NCBI RefSeq assembly: GCF_020497125.1
Contig: NC_059072.1
Span: 306,608,781-306,672,780 of the forward strand
Length of the DNA: 64,000 bases
Direction: 5' to 3'
Source of the DNA: Mauremys mutica
Lineage: Eukaryota; Chordata; Testudines; Geoemydidae
Part shown: positions 1 through 9,208 of the stretch, one piece after another
Position numbering within the stretch: the first letter of the stretch is position 1
Layout: each line of letters starts with the position of its first letter
Translations under genes and position numbers: made by a program
The notes under the pieces: model-generated
Database searches by the model: none
What the model saw: the letters and a program-made list of their open reading frames with translations, nothing else
Told to the model about the DNA's origin: nothing

Positions 1-725
1 GACCTGGTCTACCAGCATCACAGTGTCTTCATTGTTGTATTTGTGGGAGACATTAAGACTTTGGTTGATTTTTTTAAGTGTATTGCATGCATTTTTGTTA
101 TTGTTTGAGTCTGTACACATCAATCTGTAATAATTTGTATCTTTTAGGAAATGTATTTTAACATTAGTTTCAGCTAGACAGCAAGCAGATTGGAATCACT
201 ATTGCAGTCTGCCAACGGAAACCTTCTGGCATTTAAAAATGTACTATGAAATCTTTTTGGTATTAACATTTAATTTATTGATTCCATGTAGTGTGTCCTG
301 GTTCATCTCCAGAGTTTCATCATGTATATAATCTGCTCAAGTGATGCTGAAATCATGTATCGCAGATGGCTGGATCATTCCTGCTTGCAAATTCAATCAG
401 TCTATCTCCTTTTTCATTCCTAAATCCTAATTCATGATCTCCAACTATGTCAGCCATTCAATCTTTTCCTATCTTAGTGTTGAAGTCACCTATAAATATC
501 AGCACGTCTCCCCCTTTTTTTAAATTACTGTTTTCCAATTGGTCATAAAAATTGTCCAGCACAGCTTTTTTGCAGTTTTCCACCGGGGCATAAAATTTTA
601 GCATGCAAATTCTGATCAAAGAGGTGTTAAATCTCAACAGCAGTAGTCTGTTTGATACCAACCACATTCCTGATATACTATTGGCTGTTTTTCTCTGAGA
701 ATTTTTCTTGGGCATTTCAGTTGCA
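1..725 (-). pseudogene. RTE-type LINE, C-terminal part of AP-endonuclease (decayed)
   Basis: Read leftward, the strand encodes an apurinic-type endonuclease of the RTE class. Visible blocks are KFYAPVENCKKAVLDNFYDQ, then FIGDFNTKIG (catalytic-type GDFN), then after a stop HELGFRNEKGDRLIEFASRN, and near position 190 an out-of-frame match to the SDHN-type catalytic end. The longest open piece is 458-733. There are several stops and frameshifts, so no protein can be made. The N-terminal part of the same domain lies at 8087-8290, on the far side of a Tx1-type LINE, so this element is the host of a nested insertion. The left end runs out of the window. Assignment to RTE rather than another APE-LINE rests on motif spacing and is my inference. 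Confidence 0.65.
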
Positions 726-1912
726 GTATACAATTCTTTCTATGGAGGCCAAGCTTATGATGTCTGTGCTCCAGTCTTCAATTTTTGGTCGCATTCTGGA
801 TTTCCATTTTTGCAGTATTATTCTTTTAGCAATTAGTAGTGCTCTGCTTAGACAAAGTTTTTCAGATTTAATCAGCTTCCAGTTAATATCCATTAGGTTT
901 AAAATTACATGTTAACTTATACCATAACTTTATTTGCTAGGAAAAATATTACTCTCCAATTCAGTTTTTCCCTAAATCTAAGGGTGCAGGAGCATTCCCA
1001 GAATCTAAGGGTTAAGTTAGCCTCTGCTGCATCATGATGCAAACATTTGTCTGACTTAGTGGCACTTGTTTTGAATAGTCAGAGGGGGTTCAGTGCATCC
1101 TCTTTATGATTTCTGATGGATTACTTTTAAATGGAGATCCAAGGAGCAGTTTGGAACACTGGCTAAAATTGTTTTCCATTGGTTATCAGAAAATAATTGG
1201 CCTAGTTCCTCCTCACATTTCTCTTTTAGGGAGTTTACTTCAAATTTGTTGGCCAAGTGTGCATATAGTGTTGCCATCAGTCTTGGCAATCTGGATTATA
1301 CTTGGAGAAATGAAAGCAGTTCAGGTGGGTCAGGGGTAGCAAAGGCAGAGGGGCTGAACCGATAGGAGATGGCATGTTTAAATTGGATATACTGCCATTC
1401 CTTCTTAGTCTCTTCATTGAACCTTTCTTTTAATACTGTAACAGGGAGGAGCGTATCATTTTCAATAAATGGACTGATGGTCAAAATTCATTTCCTAATT
1501 CAATCTGGCTGAAGATGGAGTTGCCTGTTATGCAGAGTTTCGAGTTACCCCAGATAGGAGCCTTGGTATGCAGAAGGGGTGATTTTTAAATTTAGTGAAT
1601 ATCATATGCCAAATATTTCTCACTGCCACAATAGTTGGCAATTGTTCTTTAGGGAATTGGTAGTAATCCAAGTGCAGTAAATTGAAAAGGAGTAAAGGAG
1701 CAACCAATTTTGCTTCCAGCTGGAGCCAATCCGGAGCTCTGTTACATGAAGGAATGAGCCACTGAGCCATTTGGCTAAGAATTACTGCCTGATGGTATCT
1801 AAAACTGCCTGTTTTGATAGGGAGCTGTAATCTTTGTAAGGAGATTCTTGGTTTGTTAACAGCACCCCACCAGAATGACCTGAACATGTTGTTGATTTTT
1901 GGTAAAATAAAA
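726..1912 (-). pseudogene. Tx1/L1-type LINE ORF2, C-terminal region
   Basis: Reading leftward gives ILPKINNMFRSFWWG followed by PRISLQRLQLPIKTGSF, the post-RT 'thumb/connection' signature of L1/Tx1 ORF2 (W..KPPRI.L..LQLP..KGG). Further on come a degraded W/C-rich stretch and ALLIAKRIILQKWKS...ERIVY, the usual extreme C-terminus. Open pieces are 1528-2055, 1296-1484 and 1104-1289; frameshifts separate them. There is almost no 3' UTR before RTE sequence resumes near 725, so the 3' end was either trimmed or very short. The RT catalytic block is absent because a CR1 fragment and a deletion lie immediately upstream. Confidence 0.65.
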
Positions 1913-1914
1913 GG

Positions 1915-2200
1915 GAGGAATATTTGGGATCGGGAAGGAATTTTCCTCCAGGGCAGATTGGCAGAGGCCCTGGAGGTTTTTCGCCTTCCTCTGCAGCATG
2001 GGGCACAGGTCACTTGCTGGAGGATTCTCTGCAGCTTGAGGTCTTCAAACCACAATTTGAGGACTTCAATAACTCAGACATAGGTTAGGGGTTTGTTACA
2101 GTTGTGGGTGGGTGAGATTCTGTGGCCTGCATTGTACAGGAGATCAGACTAGATGATCATAATGGTCCCTTCTGACCTTAAAGTCTATGAGTCTAATATG
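1915..2200 (+). mobile_element. CR1 3'-UTR fragment
   Basis: This stretch carries the conserved 3' tail of a CR1 group: GGAAGGAATTTTCCTCCAGG, then a segment ending GAGATTCTGTGGCCTGCATT, and a terminal block containing AATGGTCCCTTCTGACCTTA followed by AAAGTCTATGA. The same tail occurs in reverse at 61304-61610 and in a short piece near 53000. No coding sequence accompanies it, so it is a heavily 5'-truncated insertion or a tail-only derivative. It sits where the RT core of the Tx1-type ORF2 should be. Confidence 0.7.
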
Positions 2201-2280
2201 GATAGGGAGGGAATTCAGAATAAAAAGGATCCTGGGAATAATTAGGGCTTCCCTCATATTAGGTGGTAAGGTATCTTTCT

Positions 2281-3500
2281 TTAAGGCATCTTTGTAAATT
2301 TATAACAGTTTAAGGACAGAATTTCTTTGAAACATTGATAGAATTCCATTGGTAGGCCATCAAGGCCACGAATCTTGCCTGGATTCATTTCCTCCATGGC
2401 CTGGATTATTTCCTCTGATATCAAGGGAGAGGCTAACCTGGCCTGCTGCTCTTCTGAGATTTGTGGGAGGTTAAGAGTTTTAACGAAATTATTCAGTTCT
2501 TCTGGGTCAGGTGGGGAATCATTATTGTAAAGAGCCTGGTAGAAATTCAAAAATTGATCACTGAACTCTTTTTGATAAGTAATAACCTGCCTTTGTTCTG
2601 ATTTGAGTGATACAATTTGGGACCTTTGACCTCTCACTGTTAATCTGTATCTGAAAATTTCCCCCGCTTTCTCCCTCAACACTCAGTATGTTACTTCTAA
2701 AAAGAGCAAATTCAGCTCATGCTGAAGTCAGTCTACCTACTTCATACCAAAGATTGATTACTTTTTTAAGGTTTTTCTTGGGAGGAGTAGTTTGAACATT
2801 CCAAAACCATAGCTTTAAATTGTTCGGTTAATTTCAGGAGATGAGCCTGGCTTGCCCTCTTTCTACCTGCTGATTAGGAAATGATCCAGCCTTAATAAAA
2901 GCTTTTAGTGTACCCCATGGGGTGGAATGGGCTATCTCCAATGTGCCATTCATTTTCAAGAAAAAACAAATTCGCATGACATAGTTCTGAATTTTTATCT
3001 TTCAAAAGAGAGGCTTTCAGTCTCCATCCTTTACAAATCCAATTTGTCTCAGGAGGGGAAAATTCTAGTATTGCTGGTGCATGATCAGAGAGCATGATAG
3101 ACTTGATTTCATTATTAAGTACTGAGTCTACCAGATTCATAGAAATCAGGAAAAAATCTATTCATGAACATGTGGAATGTGGGCAGGAAAGAAAAGTAAA
3201 ATCCGTCATTATAGGGTTCTGCAACCGCCTCACATCTTTTAACCCCAATTCTTCCCATATAGTCTCTTATAATCTTTCTAACAAGTGATTATACATACTG
3301 GGGAGGCCTGACTTGACTGAAAAAAGGTCCAACACCTCATTAAAATTCCCTGCTATGATGCTCGATTCTAGTAGGATGTTAATTAATTTGGAAAAAAATT
3401 TAAAAACCTGGACCATCTTTATTGGTCGATATATATTAATTAGGATATACAAAGCGTCAGAGATCTTAGCCTTCACCAGCAAAAATCTACCTTCTTCACA
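2281..3500 (-). pseudogene. Tx1/L1-type LINE ORF2, endonuclease end and RT start
   Basis: From 3482 leftward the product reads ISDALYILINIYRPIK and IIAGNFNEVLD (the GDFN block with D changed to N), then at 3140-2892 MLSDHAPAILEFS (SDHxP catalytic histidine block). From 2682 it reads ISEEIIQAMEEMNPGK then GLDGLPMEFY, matching the L1/Tx1 RT entry motif (PGPDGLPAEFY). Stops and frameshifts separate the three open pieces. The D-to-N change in the endonuclease motif alone would disable cleavage. The sequence stops before the RT catalytic aspartates. Confidence 0.7.
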
Positions 3501-5411
3501 GAATTATAGCAGTGTAGGACTGGAAGGGACCTCAAGAGGTCATCTAGCCCAGTTTCCTGCACTCAAGGCAGGACTACATAATAACTAGACCATTCCTGAC
3601 AGGTGTTTGTCTAATCTCCAATGAGAGGGATTCCACAACCTCCCTAGGCAATTTGTTGCAGTGCTTGACTACCCTGACAGTTAGGAAGTTTTTCCTAATG
3701 TCCAATCTAAATCTCCCTGGCTGCAGTTTAAGCCTCTTGCTTCTTGTCCTAGCCTCAGAGATGAACAAGAACCATTTTTCACCCTCCTCCTTGTAGCAAC
3801 CTTTTATGTACTTGAAAACTGTTATCATGTCACCTCTCAATCGTCTCTTCTCCAGACTAAACAAACCCAATTTTTTCAGTCTTCCCTCAGAGGTCATGTT
3901 TTCTAGACCTTTCATAATTTTTGTTGCACTTTCTCTAATTTGTCCACATCTTACTTGAAATGTGGTGCCCAGAACTGGACACAAAACTCCAGCTGAGGCT
4001 TTATCAGTGTGAAGTAGAATGGAAGAATTACATCTCATGTCTTGCTTAAATATTCCTGCTAATGCATCCCAAAATGATGTTTACTTTTTTTGGCACTGTT
4101 ACACTGTTGACTCATATTTAGCTTGTGATCCACTATAGCCCCCAGTTCCCTTTCCACAGTATTCCTTCCCAGGCAGTCATTTCCCATTTTGTACGTGTGC
4201 AACTGATTGTTCCTTCCTAAATGGAGTACTTTGCATTTGTCCTTATTGAATTGCATCCTATTTGCTTCAAACCATTTCTCCAGCAGGAGTCAGCACCACC
4301 ATGTTGCACGATAGACACTTGACAAAATTACCAGACTTAGTGACGGACATTGGTGGGGGGTCATGTCATTCAGTCATTCAACCCGTAAAATAGCACACAT
4401 AATTTTCCACACTGAAAAAACCCCCAGTAACCTAGCTTGCTAGCTAATAATAACAATAATAAATCTAATAAATTCAACTCACTTCAGTGTTCCCTTTAAT
4501 TTTCCCCACACATGTATGGAATGAATTTTGTTATGTGCACCAGTATGGAGGTGATGTGGGACACATTATCTTCATATTGGTGCACATAACAAAATTCATG
4601 TGGTGGGGGGTAGGGCTGAGGGGTTTGGAGTGTGGGAGGGGGCTCAGGGCTGGGGCAGAGGGGTGGTGGGGTGAGGGCTCCGGCTGGGGGTGCAGGCTCT
4701 GGGGTGGGCATGGGGAAGAGGGGATCAGGGCTGGGGCAGAGACTTGGGGTGCAGGCTCTGGGGAGGGCCAGGGATGAGGGGTTTGAGGTGCAGGAGTGTG
4801 CTCCGGGGCTACAGTGAGGAGAGAGAACTCCCCGCAAGCTCTCTCTACCCGCACCAGCACCTGGGCTGGTAGGGGAAGAGGTGCCTCTCCCTGTGGCGGC
4901 AGCTCCCGGTCAGAGCTGGGTTCAGGCTGGGTCGAGGGGCACCCTGGCCGTGGCAGGTCCGGGCCACGGCTGGGTTCGGGCAGGGGTAGGGGCGCCCCGT
5001 CCCTGCTGTTGCTGGCAGAGGCACAGCCAGGCAGCTCTCCAAGCACGCTGCCTCCGTTTGCAGGTGCCGCCCTCGCAGTTCCCATTGGCTGTGATTCCTG
5101 GCCAATGGTCTGGGAGCCATGAAGTCAGCGCTGGGGCAGGGGGAGAGGAGGGAGGCAGCATGTAGAGCCACCTGGCGGCGCCGTGACTCACGGACCTCAA
5201 AATTTTTACCATGAACACTGGTGTCCGTGTACGAACACATTGCTGACCCCTGTTCTCCAGTTTGTCCAGATCTTTTTTCAAATTTAATTCTATTCTCCAG
5301 AGCACTTGCAACCCCTCCCAGCTTGGTATCATCCGCAAACTTTATAAGTGTACTCTCTATGCCATTACCTAAATCATTGGTTAAGATATTGAACAGAATA
5401 TTTCTGTACAT
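3501..5411 (-). mobile_element. 5'-truncated CR1 inserted in Tx1-type ORF2, split by a hAT
   Basis: Tx1-type endonuclease sequence stops near 5412 and resumes near 3500, so this CR1 landed inside ORF2. Reading leftward: [12 protein letters not shown] (RT catalytic FADD) at about 5340, interrupted by a hAT at 4284-5252, then NKDKCKVLHLG at 4256, [18 protein letters not shown] near 3860 and [17 protein letters not shown] near 3660, the standard CR1 C-terminus. The 3' end has the CR1 tail with GGACTGGAAGGGACCTC in reverse sense. Multiple frameshifts are present. It is truncated within the RT, as most CR1 copies are. Confidence 0.8.
4284..5252. mobile_element. Non-autonomous hAT element (969 bp)
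   Basis: Perfect 8-bp target duplication TTCTCCAG flanks the element (4276-4283 and 5253-5260), and removing it rejoins CR1 reading. Ends are inverted: CAGGAGTCAGCA on the left, CAGGGGTCAGCA on the right strand complement. An 8-bp duplication and CAGG termini indicate hAT. The interior is very G-rich (about 4610-4810) and has a partly self-complementary segment around 4515-4600 built on AAAATTCAT. It has no transposase; the long open frames in it reflect base composition. Confidence 0.85.
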
Positions 5412-5657
5412 CTAGAATTTGTAATTTGTGTCTTTTGTGAAACAAATTGCTACACCTTTGGCTGCAGAGAACTTGTTAAACACCCTTTCCTCCATCCAGC
5501 CCCTCCTAAATTGCTCTGCCTTCAAGTCACTAAGGTGGGTTTCCTAATATCTTCTTTCATTGTTTTTAGATGAATGAGAATTCTTTTTCTTTTTATTGGG
5601 TGATTCACCCCCTTCGATGTTCCAGGAAACACAATTTGTAATATTAGCCATCAGGAG
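5412..5657 (-). pseudogene. Tx1/L1-type LINE ORF2 start (endonuclease N-terminus)
   Basis: Leftward from an ATG at 5655 the product is MANITNCVSWNIEGG, matching the L1/Tx1 ORF2 start (...SWNVNGINSP.KR.KI...), followed by a lysine-rich stretch, a stop, ETHLS in place of the usual QETHL, and SAAKGVAICFTKDTNYKF (SRGVAILI..). It ends where the CR1 at 3501-5411 inserted, and endonuclease coding resumes on the far side at about 3500. The spacer just upstream of the ATG received the Penelope-like element. Confidence 0.65.
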
Positions 5658-5673
5658 TGTTTATGTCAAATAT

Positions 5674-6403
5674 CAGAGTAGCAGCCGTGTTAGTCTGTAT
5701 CCGCAATAAACCTATCCTTGCAATAAAGCCCGATGCCAGCTCTGTCCACATATCCATTCAAGTGACACCATCACAGGACCTAATCACATCAGACACACCA
5801 TCAGGGGCTCGTACACCTGCACATCTACCAACGTGATATATGCCATCATGTGCCAGCAATGCCCCTCTGCCATGTACTACGCAAAAGAATAAATGGACAC
5901 AAATCTGACATCAGGAATCATAACATTCAAAAACCAGTGGGAGAACACTTCAACCTTCCTAACCACTCAGTGACAGACTTGAAGGTGGCAATTTTGCAAC
6001 AAAAAAACTTCAAAAACAGACTCCAAAGAGAGACTGCTGAACTTGAATTAATATGCAAACTAGATACCATTAACTGTGGTCTAAATAAAGACTGGGAATG
6101 GTTGGGTCATTACACCAATTGAATCTATTTCCCTATGTTAAGTTCTCCTCACACCTTCTATGGGCCATCTTAATTATCACTTCAAAAAGTTTTTTTTCCT
6201 CCTGCTAACGATAGCTCATCTCAATTGATTAGACTCTGCCTGTTGGTATGCATACTTCCACCTTTTCATGTTCTCTGTATGTATAAATATCTCCTGTCTG
6301 TGTGTTCCATTCTATGCATCCGAAGAAGTGAGCTTTAGCTCATGAAAGCTCATGCTACAATAAATTTGTTAGTCTTTAAGGTGCCACAAGTACTCCTGTT
6401 TTT
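5674..6403 (+). mobile_element. Penelope-like element, 5'-truncated, with GIY-YIG endonuclease
   Basis: A perfect 14-bp target duplication TTTATGTCAAATAT flanks the element (5660-5673 and 6404-6417). It encodes the C-terminal endonuclease of a Penelope-like retroelement: a Cys-rich zinc motif PCNKARCQLCPHIHSSDTI, then NVIYAIMCQQCPSAMYY in the GIY-YIG position, then after a frameshift HKSDIRNHNIQKPVGEHFNL and FKNRLQRETAELELICKLDT with a final GLNKDWEW. The CxxC-bearing linker before GIY-YIG is typical of the Neptune/Poseidon groups. Stops and the frameshift near 5885 make it dead. The 5' end starts with GTGTTAGTCTGTATC, and the 3' end has GTTAGTCTTTAAGGTGCCAC and a T-run. The same ends occur at 43305-43451. 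Confidence 0.85.
5710..6122 (+). pseudogene. Penelope-like GIY-YIG endonuclease domain
   Basis: This is the coding remnant inside the 730-bp Penelope-like insertion. Two frames are needed: the first covers the CCHH-like zinc motif and the GIY-like core and ends in a TAA near 5891; the second (5850-6122) covers the helical part with GEHFNLPNHSVTDLKVAILQ and the final basic/aromatic block, ending in a stop. In intact relatives this domain follows a Penelope-type reverse transcriptase, which is absent here. It would nick target DNA to prime cDNA synthesis. Confidence 0.8.
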
Positions 6404-6417
6404 TTTATGTCAAATAT

Positions 6418-6715
6418 GTCTTTATCAGGGCTTCAATAGTCTCATTGCTTGGGCCATTGATAGTTTCAGGTCTAGTAAAGGAATATCTGGGTTCCCCCTC
6501 ACTGCCCTGGAGACATGATGGGGAGGGGAAAGGGTAAGGCAGACCAGGAAAGGCAAAAGACAGGTATAATGTGGGAAATAAATAGAAAAACTGAGAAAGA
6601 GAAATGATTTTAGGAGATCAGATTTTTTTTACAGTTGGGGAATTGAAAAGATTCATCATTAAACTGAAATCTTCATTCCATTGTTTGGATATGGTATCTC
6701 TTATAAATGTACACT
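6418..6715 (-). other. Tx1-type LINE spacer between ORF1 and ORF2
   Basis: No coding is visible. Position between the ORF2 start and ORF1 blocks suggests the inter-ORF spacer of the Tx1-type LINE, flanked by the Penelope insertion and a hAT-like element. Confidence 0.4.
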
Positions 6716-7193
6716 GAGGGCTGGATTTAGGGGCAGGCGACCCAGGCCACTGCCTGGGGTGCCAGGGTTTGGGGGCACTGGGCTCAGGGGGCACTGGACT
6801 CGAGGTGCTGTTCTTGTTGTTAGCGACAAAAGGGAAAATAGAATGATTGAAGTAACATGTTCTAGGTATTCCGTATGAGGATTCATTTTTCACTAACCGC
6901 CTAGAATGCTCTGGATCTTTGTAGACTCTTGTGGAATCTTCCAGACTTTCTAAGAACTACATTTTCCTTGAACCTTGTATAATGCTGTCAGCTATGCCCT
7001 TGCAGGAATATAAGGGGTGGGGCATCGTGAGTTGGTCAGTGAGATATAAAAATGAACTGAAGTGAAGTGAGAGCTGAGCTGCAATATTGTGAACCTTGTT
7101 TTATTGTGTAATTGTAAAAAACAAGGTATTCAAAAGTTTCACAATGGAGGGGAGCGCCAAAGACGCTCCTCGTCTGGTGTGCCATTTGGTCTA
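6716..7193. mobile_element. hAT-like non-autonomous element (about 478 bp)
   Basis: The left end reads GAGGGCTGGATTTAGGGGCA and the right end has GGAGCGCCAAAGACGCTCCT then ATTTGGTCTA, features I associate with an abundant turtle hAT family whose ends are CAGGGCCGGATTTAG-like. Flanks share an imperfect 8-bp duplication, TGTACACT (6708-6715) and GGTACACT (7194-7201), 7 of 8 matching. The exact termini are eroded. It interrupts the Tx1-type LINE between ORF1 and the spacer. No transposase is seen. Confidence 0.55.
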
Positions 7194-7305
7194 GGTACAC
7201 TTCAAGCAAATGGAGTTAATATTTTCAGATTTACTATAAACCCAGAATCTAGGAAATTAGATGGGGATGAAACAAAGTAAAATCATCAGGGGGGAAGGGG
7301 AGAAT

Positions 7306-8086
7306 TTAAAAAAAAATAGGAGTGGGAGCAGGGAGGGATTGGAAAAGGTACCAGGAAGGAGAGGGCCTCAGATAGAAATCAACATCACACTCCTCTGTTA
7401 AGCCTTGCCAGTCCACAGGTGTAAAGAGTCCCCAGGTCAGGTGAAGCAGCTTACCTTCCTTTTTAACTTTCAAAGTAGCAGGGAAAGAACTGACATATTC
7501 CAGACCCAACCCTTTGGCTAGGGCACTTTATCTATTGAATGTAGCCCTCTTCTCCACCACAGCCTTGGTGTAGTCAGGGGAAATCATCAGCCTGTGTCCT
7601 TACCAGGTTTTTAAGTTCAATGGTTTTTTTAAGAATAAGCTTCTTAATGCTATATTTAAAAAATCTTACAGTTATAGCTTGGAGCTTTGGATTTGGATGG
7701 GGTTTTGGAGCAAGGGAGTCATAGGTTCTCCCAATATCTAAGTTCTGCTGAGGGTGGGGCGGGAGAGACAAAAGCTCTGGCAGCGTGGTGGATAAAAGTT
7801 CCACAGGCCTCCTTTTTTCCAGCCCCTCTGGGACACCCACAATTCTCAGCTTATTTCTCCTTGATCTTCCCTCGAGATCATTAATCTTCTCCTGTAGTGC
7901 TTTAATAGTTCTTTCCTGTTGCTCTGCAGTTATATCCATAGTAATCACTGTGTCTCCTAGTGAGGAGGTTCTGTTTTCAGCTTCCTCTAGTCTTGGTGCC
8001 AAACCTTGCAAATTACCTTGAAGTGTGCTGGTACAGCAATATTTTTCATCTTGGTTATTATTCTTGCAACTCCTCCTTCTCTCCAC
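7306..8086 (-). pseudogene. Tx1/L1-type LINE ORF1 (RNA-binding protein)
   Basis: The first frame (7574-8086) has a coiled-coil-like stretch with LEEAENRTSSLGD, then IKALQEKINDLEGRSRRNKL and RIVGVPEG, the hallmark of the L1/Tx1 ORF1 RRM domain, and a decayed region ending VRTQADDFP. After a frameshift, 7306-7509 supplies GLEYVSSFPATLKVKKEGKL, the C-terminal domain. The start near 8086 is uncertain because RTE sequence abuts it; the true ORF1 N-terminus is probably missing. In intact elements this protein coats the LINE RNA. Confidence 0.75.
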
Positions 8087-8290
8087 CTGAATAAATCATA
8101 TCATAACTGTTCTATAGTTGTATATGTCCACAACTTGTCTATCTCACTTCTCTAATTCCAAGGACACAACATTTAGCTTCTGCTAACACACTTTGAAGTT
8201 TGCCTACTTGATATAGTGTTCTTATATTCCATGCTGCAATTTTCATCACTCCAAGATGCTGCTTTTATGGTTTTCCAGTGTTCGATTTTA
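8087..8290 (-). pseudogene. RTE-type LINE, N-terminal part of AP-endonuclease
   Basis: Leftward from about 8250 the product reads AAWNIRTLYQVGKLQSVLAE then CVLGIREVR, the well-known RTE-class endonuclease opening (WNVRTLYEAGKL..., ...EVRW). It reaches MIYSGG at the junction with the Tx1-type element near 8087. The rest of the domain resumes at about 725. One or more stops are present. Confidence 0.65.
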
Positions 8291-8830
8291 TACAAGATGC
8301 CCGATTACCCACCTCACTGCATCCAGCAGTACATTTTACGCTGATTGCCAGTCAGATTGTGAGGCTTCTCTTCAGATTTGATTATGCAATTTCCATGTCT
8401 CGTGGTGATTTACTAAGTGATCGAGTGTCACAGTGAGGCCCCTGACTTCTTTCTATCAATGAATGCTGTCGACCCTTTGGGGTTCATCTGCTTTTCCAGA
8501 ATCCCTTCTGGTAGGGCAATCATATCCCACTGTGGTAAAAATCGATTGCAGGCTTATTGAATGATGGCCTACATTTGCTATGTCTAGTACCATCTTTGGG
8601 CTTTTGTGGTATTTTATAGGAGCAACTGTACCACCTGTGGTTCCACCATGCTATGTTAGTGCTCCCATCTCCCTCTGAGAAGATTAACCAGACCCAAGTA
8701 TTTTGCTTTACACAGCACCTTTGCAGACAATTCAGTTCTCTGTGTCTGCCTGTATTTTGTTAGTCACACGTTGCCTGAAAGTGTTGCCCAGGAATCTTAT
8801 CAAATTATGGCTGTCTACCTCATGTAGCTT
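8291..8830 (-). other. Probable RTE 5' leader; no coding recognised
   Basis: This lies directly upstream of the RTE endonuclease opening and is free of recognisable coding. Position suggests RTE 5' sequence, but nothing in it proves this. Confidence 0.3.
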
Positions 8831-8834
8831 TAAA

Positions 8835-9090
8835 AACAAAAACTCATGAAATCTTTGACAAGTTATTTCATAACCGCCTAATCCCAAGCGCTATCAACTG
8901 GATTGAAAATCAGCAGGACCACAAACAAAGAGTAATAATAAAAAGCAATGTGTCTGGGTCAGGAGAAGTATCCGTAGGAGTGCCACACAGATCATTGTCA
9001 GGTCTGATCTGCCTTCTGATCTGAAAGGGGAGCAATTAGCATGCTAACGAAATTTGTGGATGAAACTCAATTGGTTGGTGGTGTGAACGT
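8835..9090 (+). pseudogene. CR1 reverse transcriptase fragment
   Basis: The forward product contains INWIENQQDHKQRV, GEVSVGVPHRSLSG (from [11 protein letters not shown]) and, after a frameshift, KFVDETQLVGGV (from [11 protein letters not shown]). These are consecutive CR1 RT blocks 4 and 5. It is a short decayed piece ending before the solo LTR at 9209. Confidence 0.7.
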
Positions 9091-9208
9091 CAGTGAGGAT
9101 TGTTTAAATCCAGATTCCCCATCGTGCCTCAAGACATCATCCGAAAAAAAGTGTTTTACTTTTGTTTTTAATATCGGTTTCCCAGATCTCTCATTTCACC
9201 CAGACAAG

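Larger units (their letters stand above)
726..8086 (-). mobile_element. Tx1/L1-type LINE, composite with nested insertions
   Basis: A single minus-strand LINE can be followed through five separated blocks in the correct 5' to 3' order: ORF1 (7306-8086), ORF2 start (5412-5657), ORF2 endonuclease (about 2890-3500), ORF2 RT N-terminal part (2281-2890) and ORF2 C-terminus (726-1912). The blocks are separated by a hAT, a Penelope-like element, a CR1 and a CR1 3' fragment. At both outer edges the flanking sequence is RTE endonuclease that reads on from one side to the other, so the whole LINE entered an RTE copy. The RT catalytic core between the blocks ending near 2281 and starting near 1912 is missing. 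Confidence 0.7.

Noticed and set aside
4531..5165. Pro/Gly/Ser-rich frames on both strands
   Set aside because: GC-rich hAT interior gives open frames in several phases at once; no domain.
4845..5411. 188-residue minus-strand frame
   Set aside because: It begins in CR1 RT ([10 protein letters not shown]) and continues into the hAT element; the join is an insertion border, not a gene.
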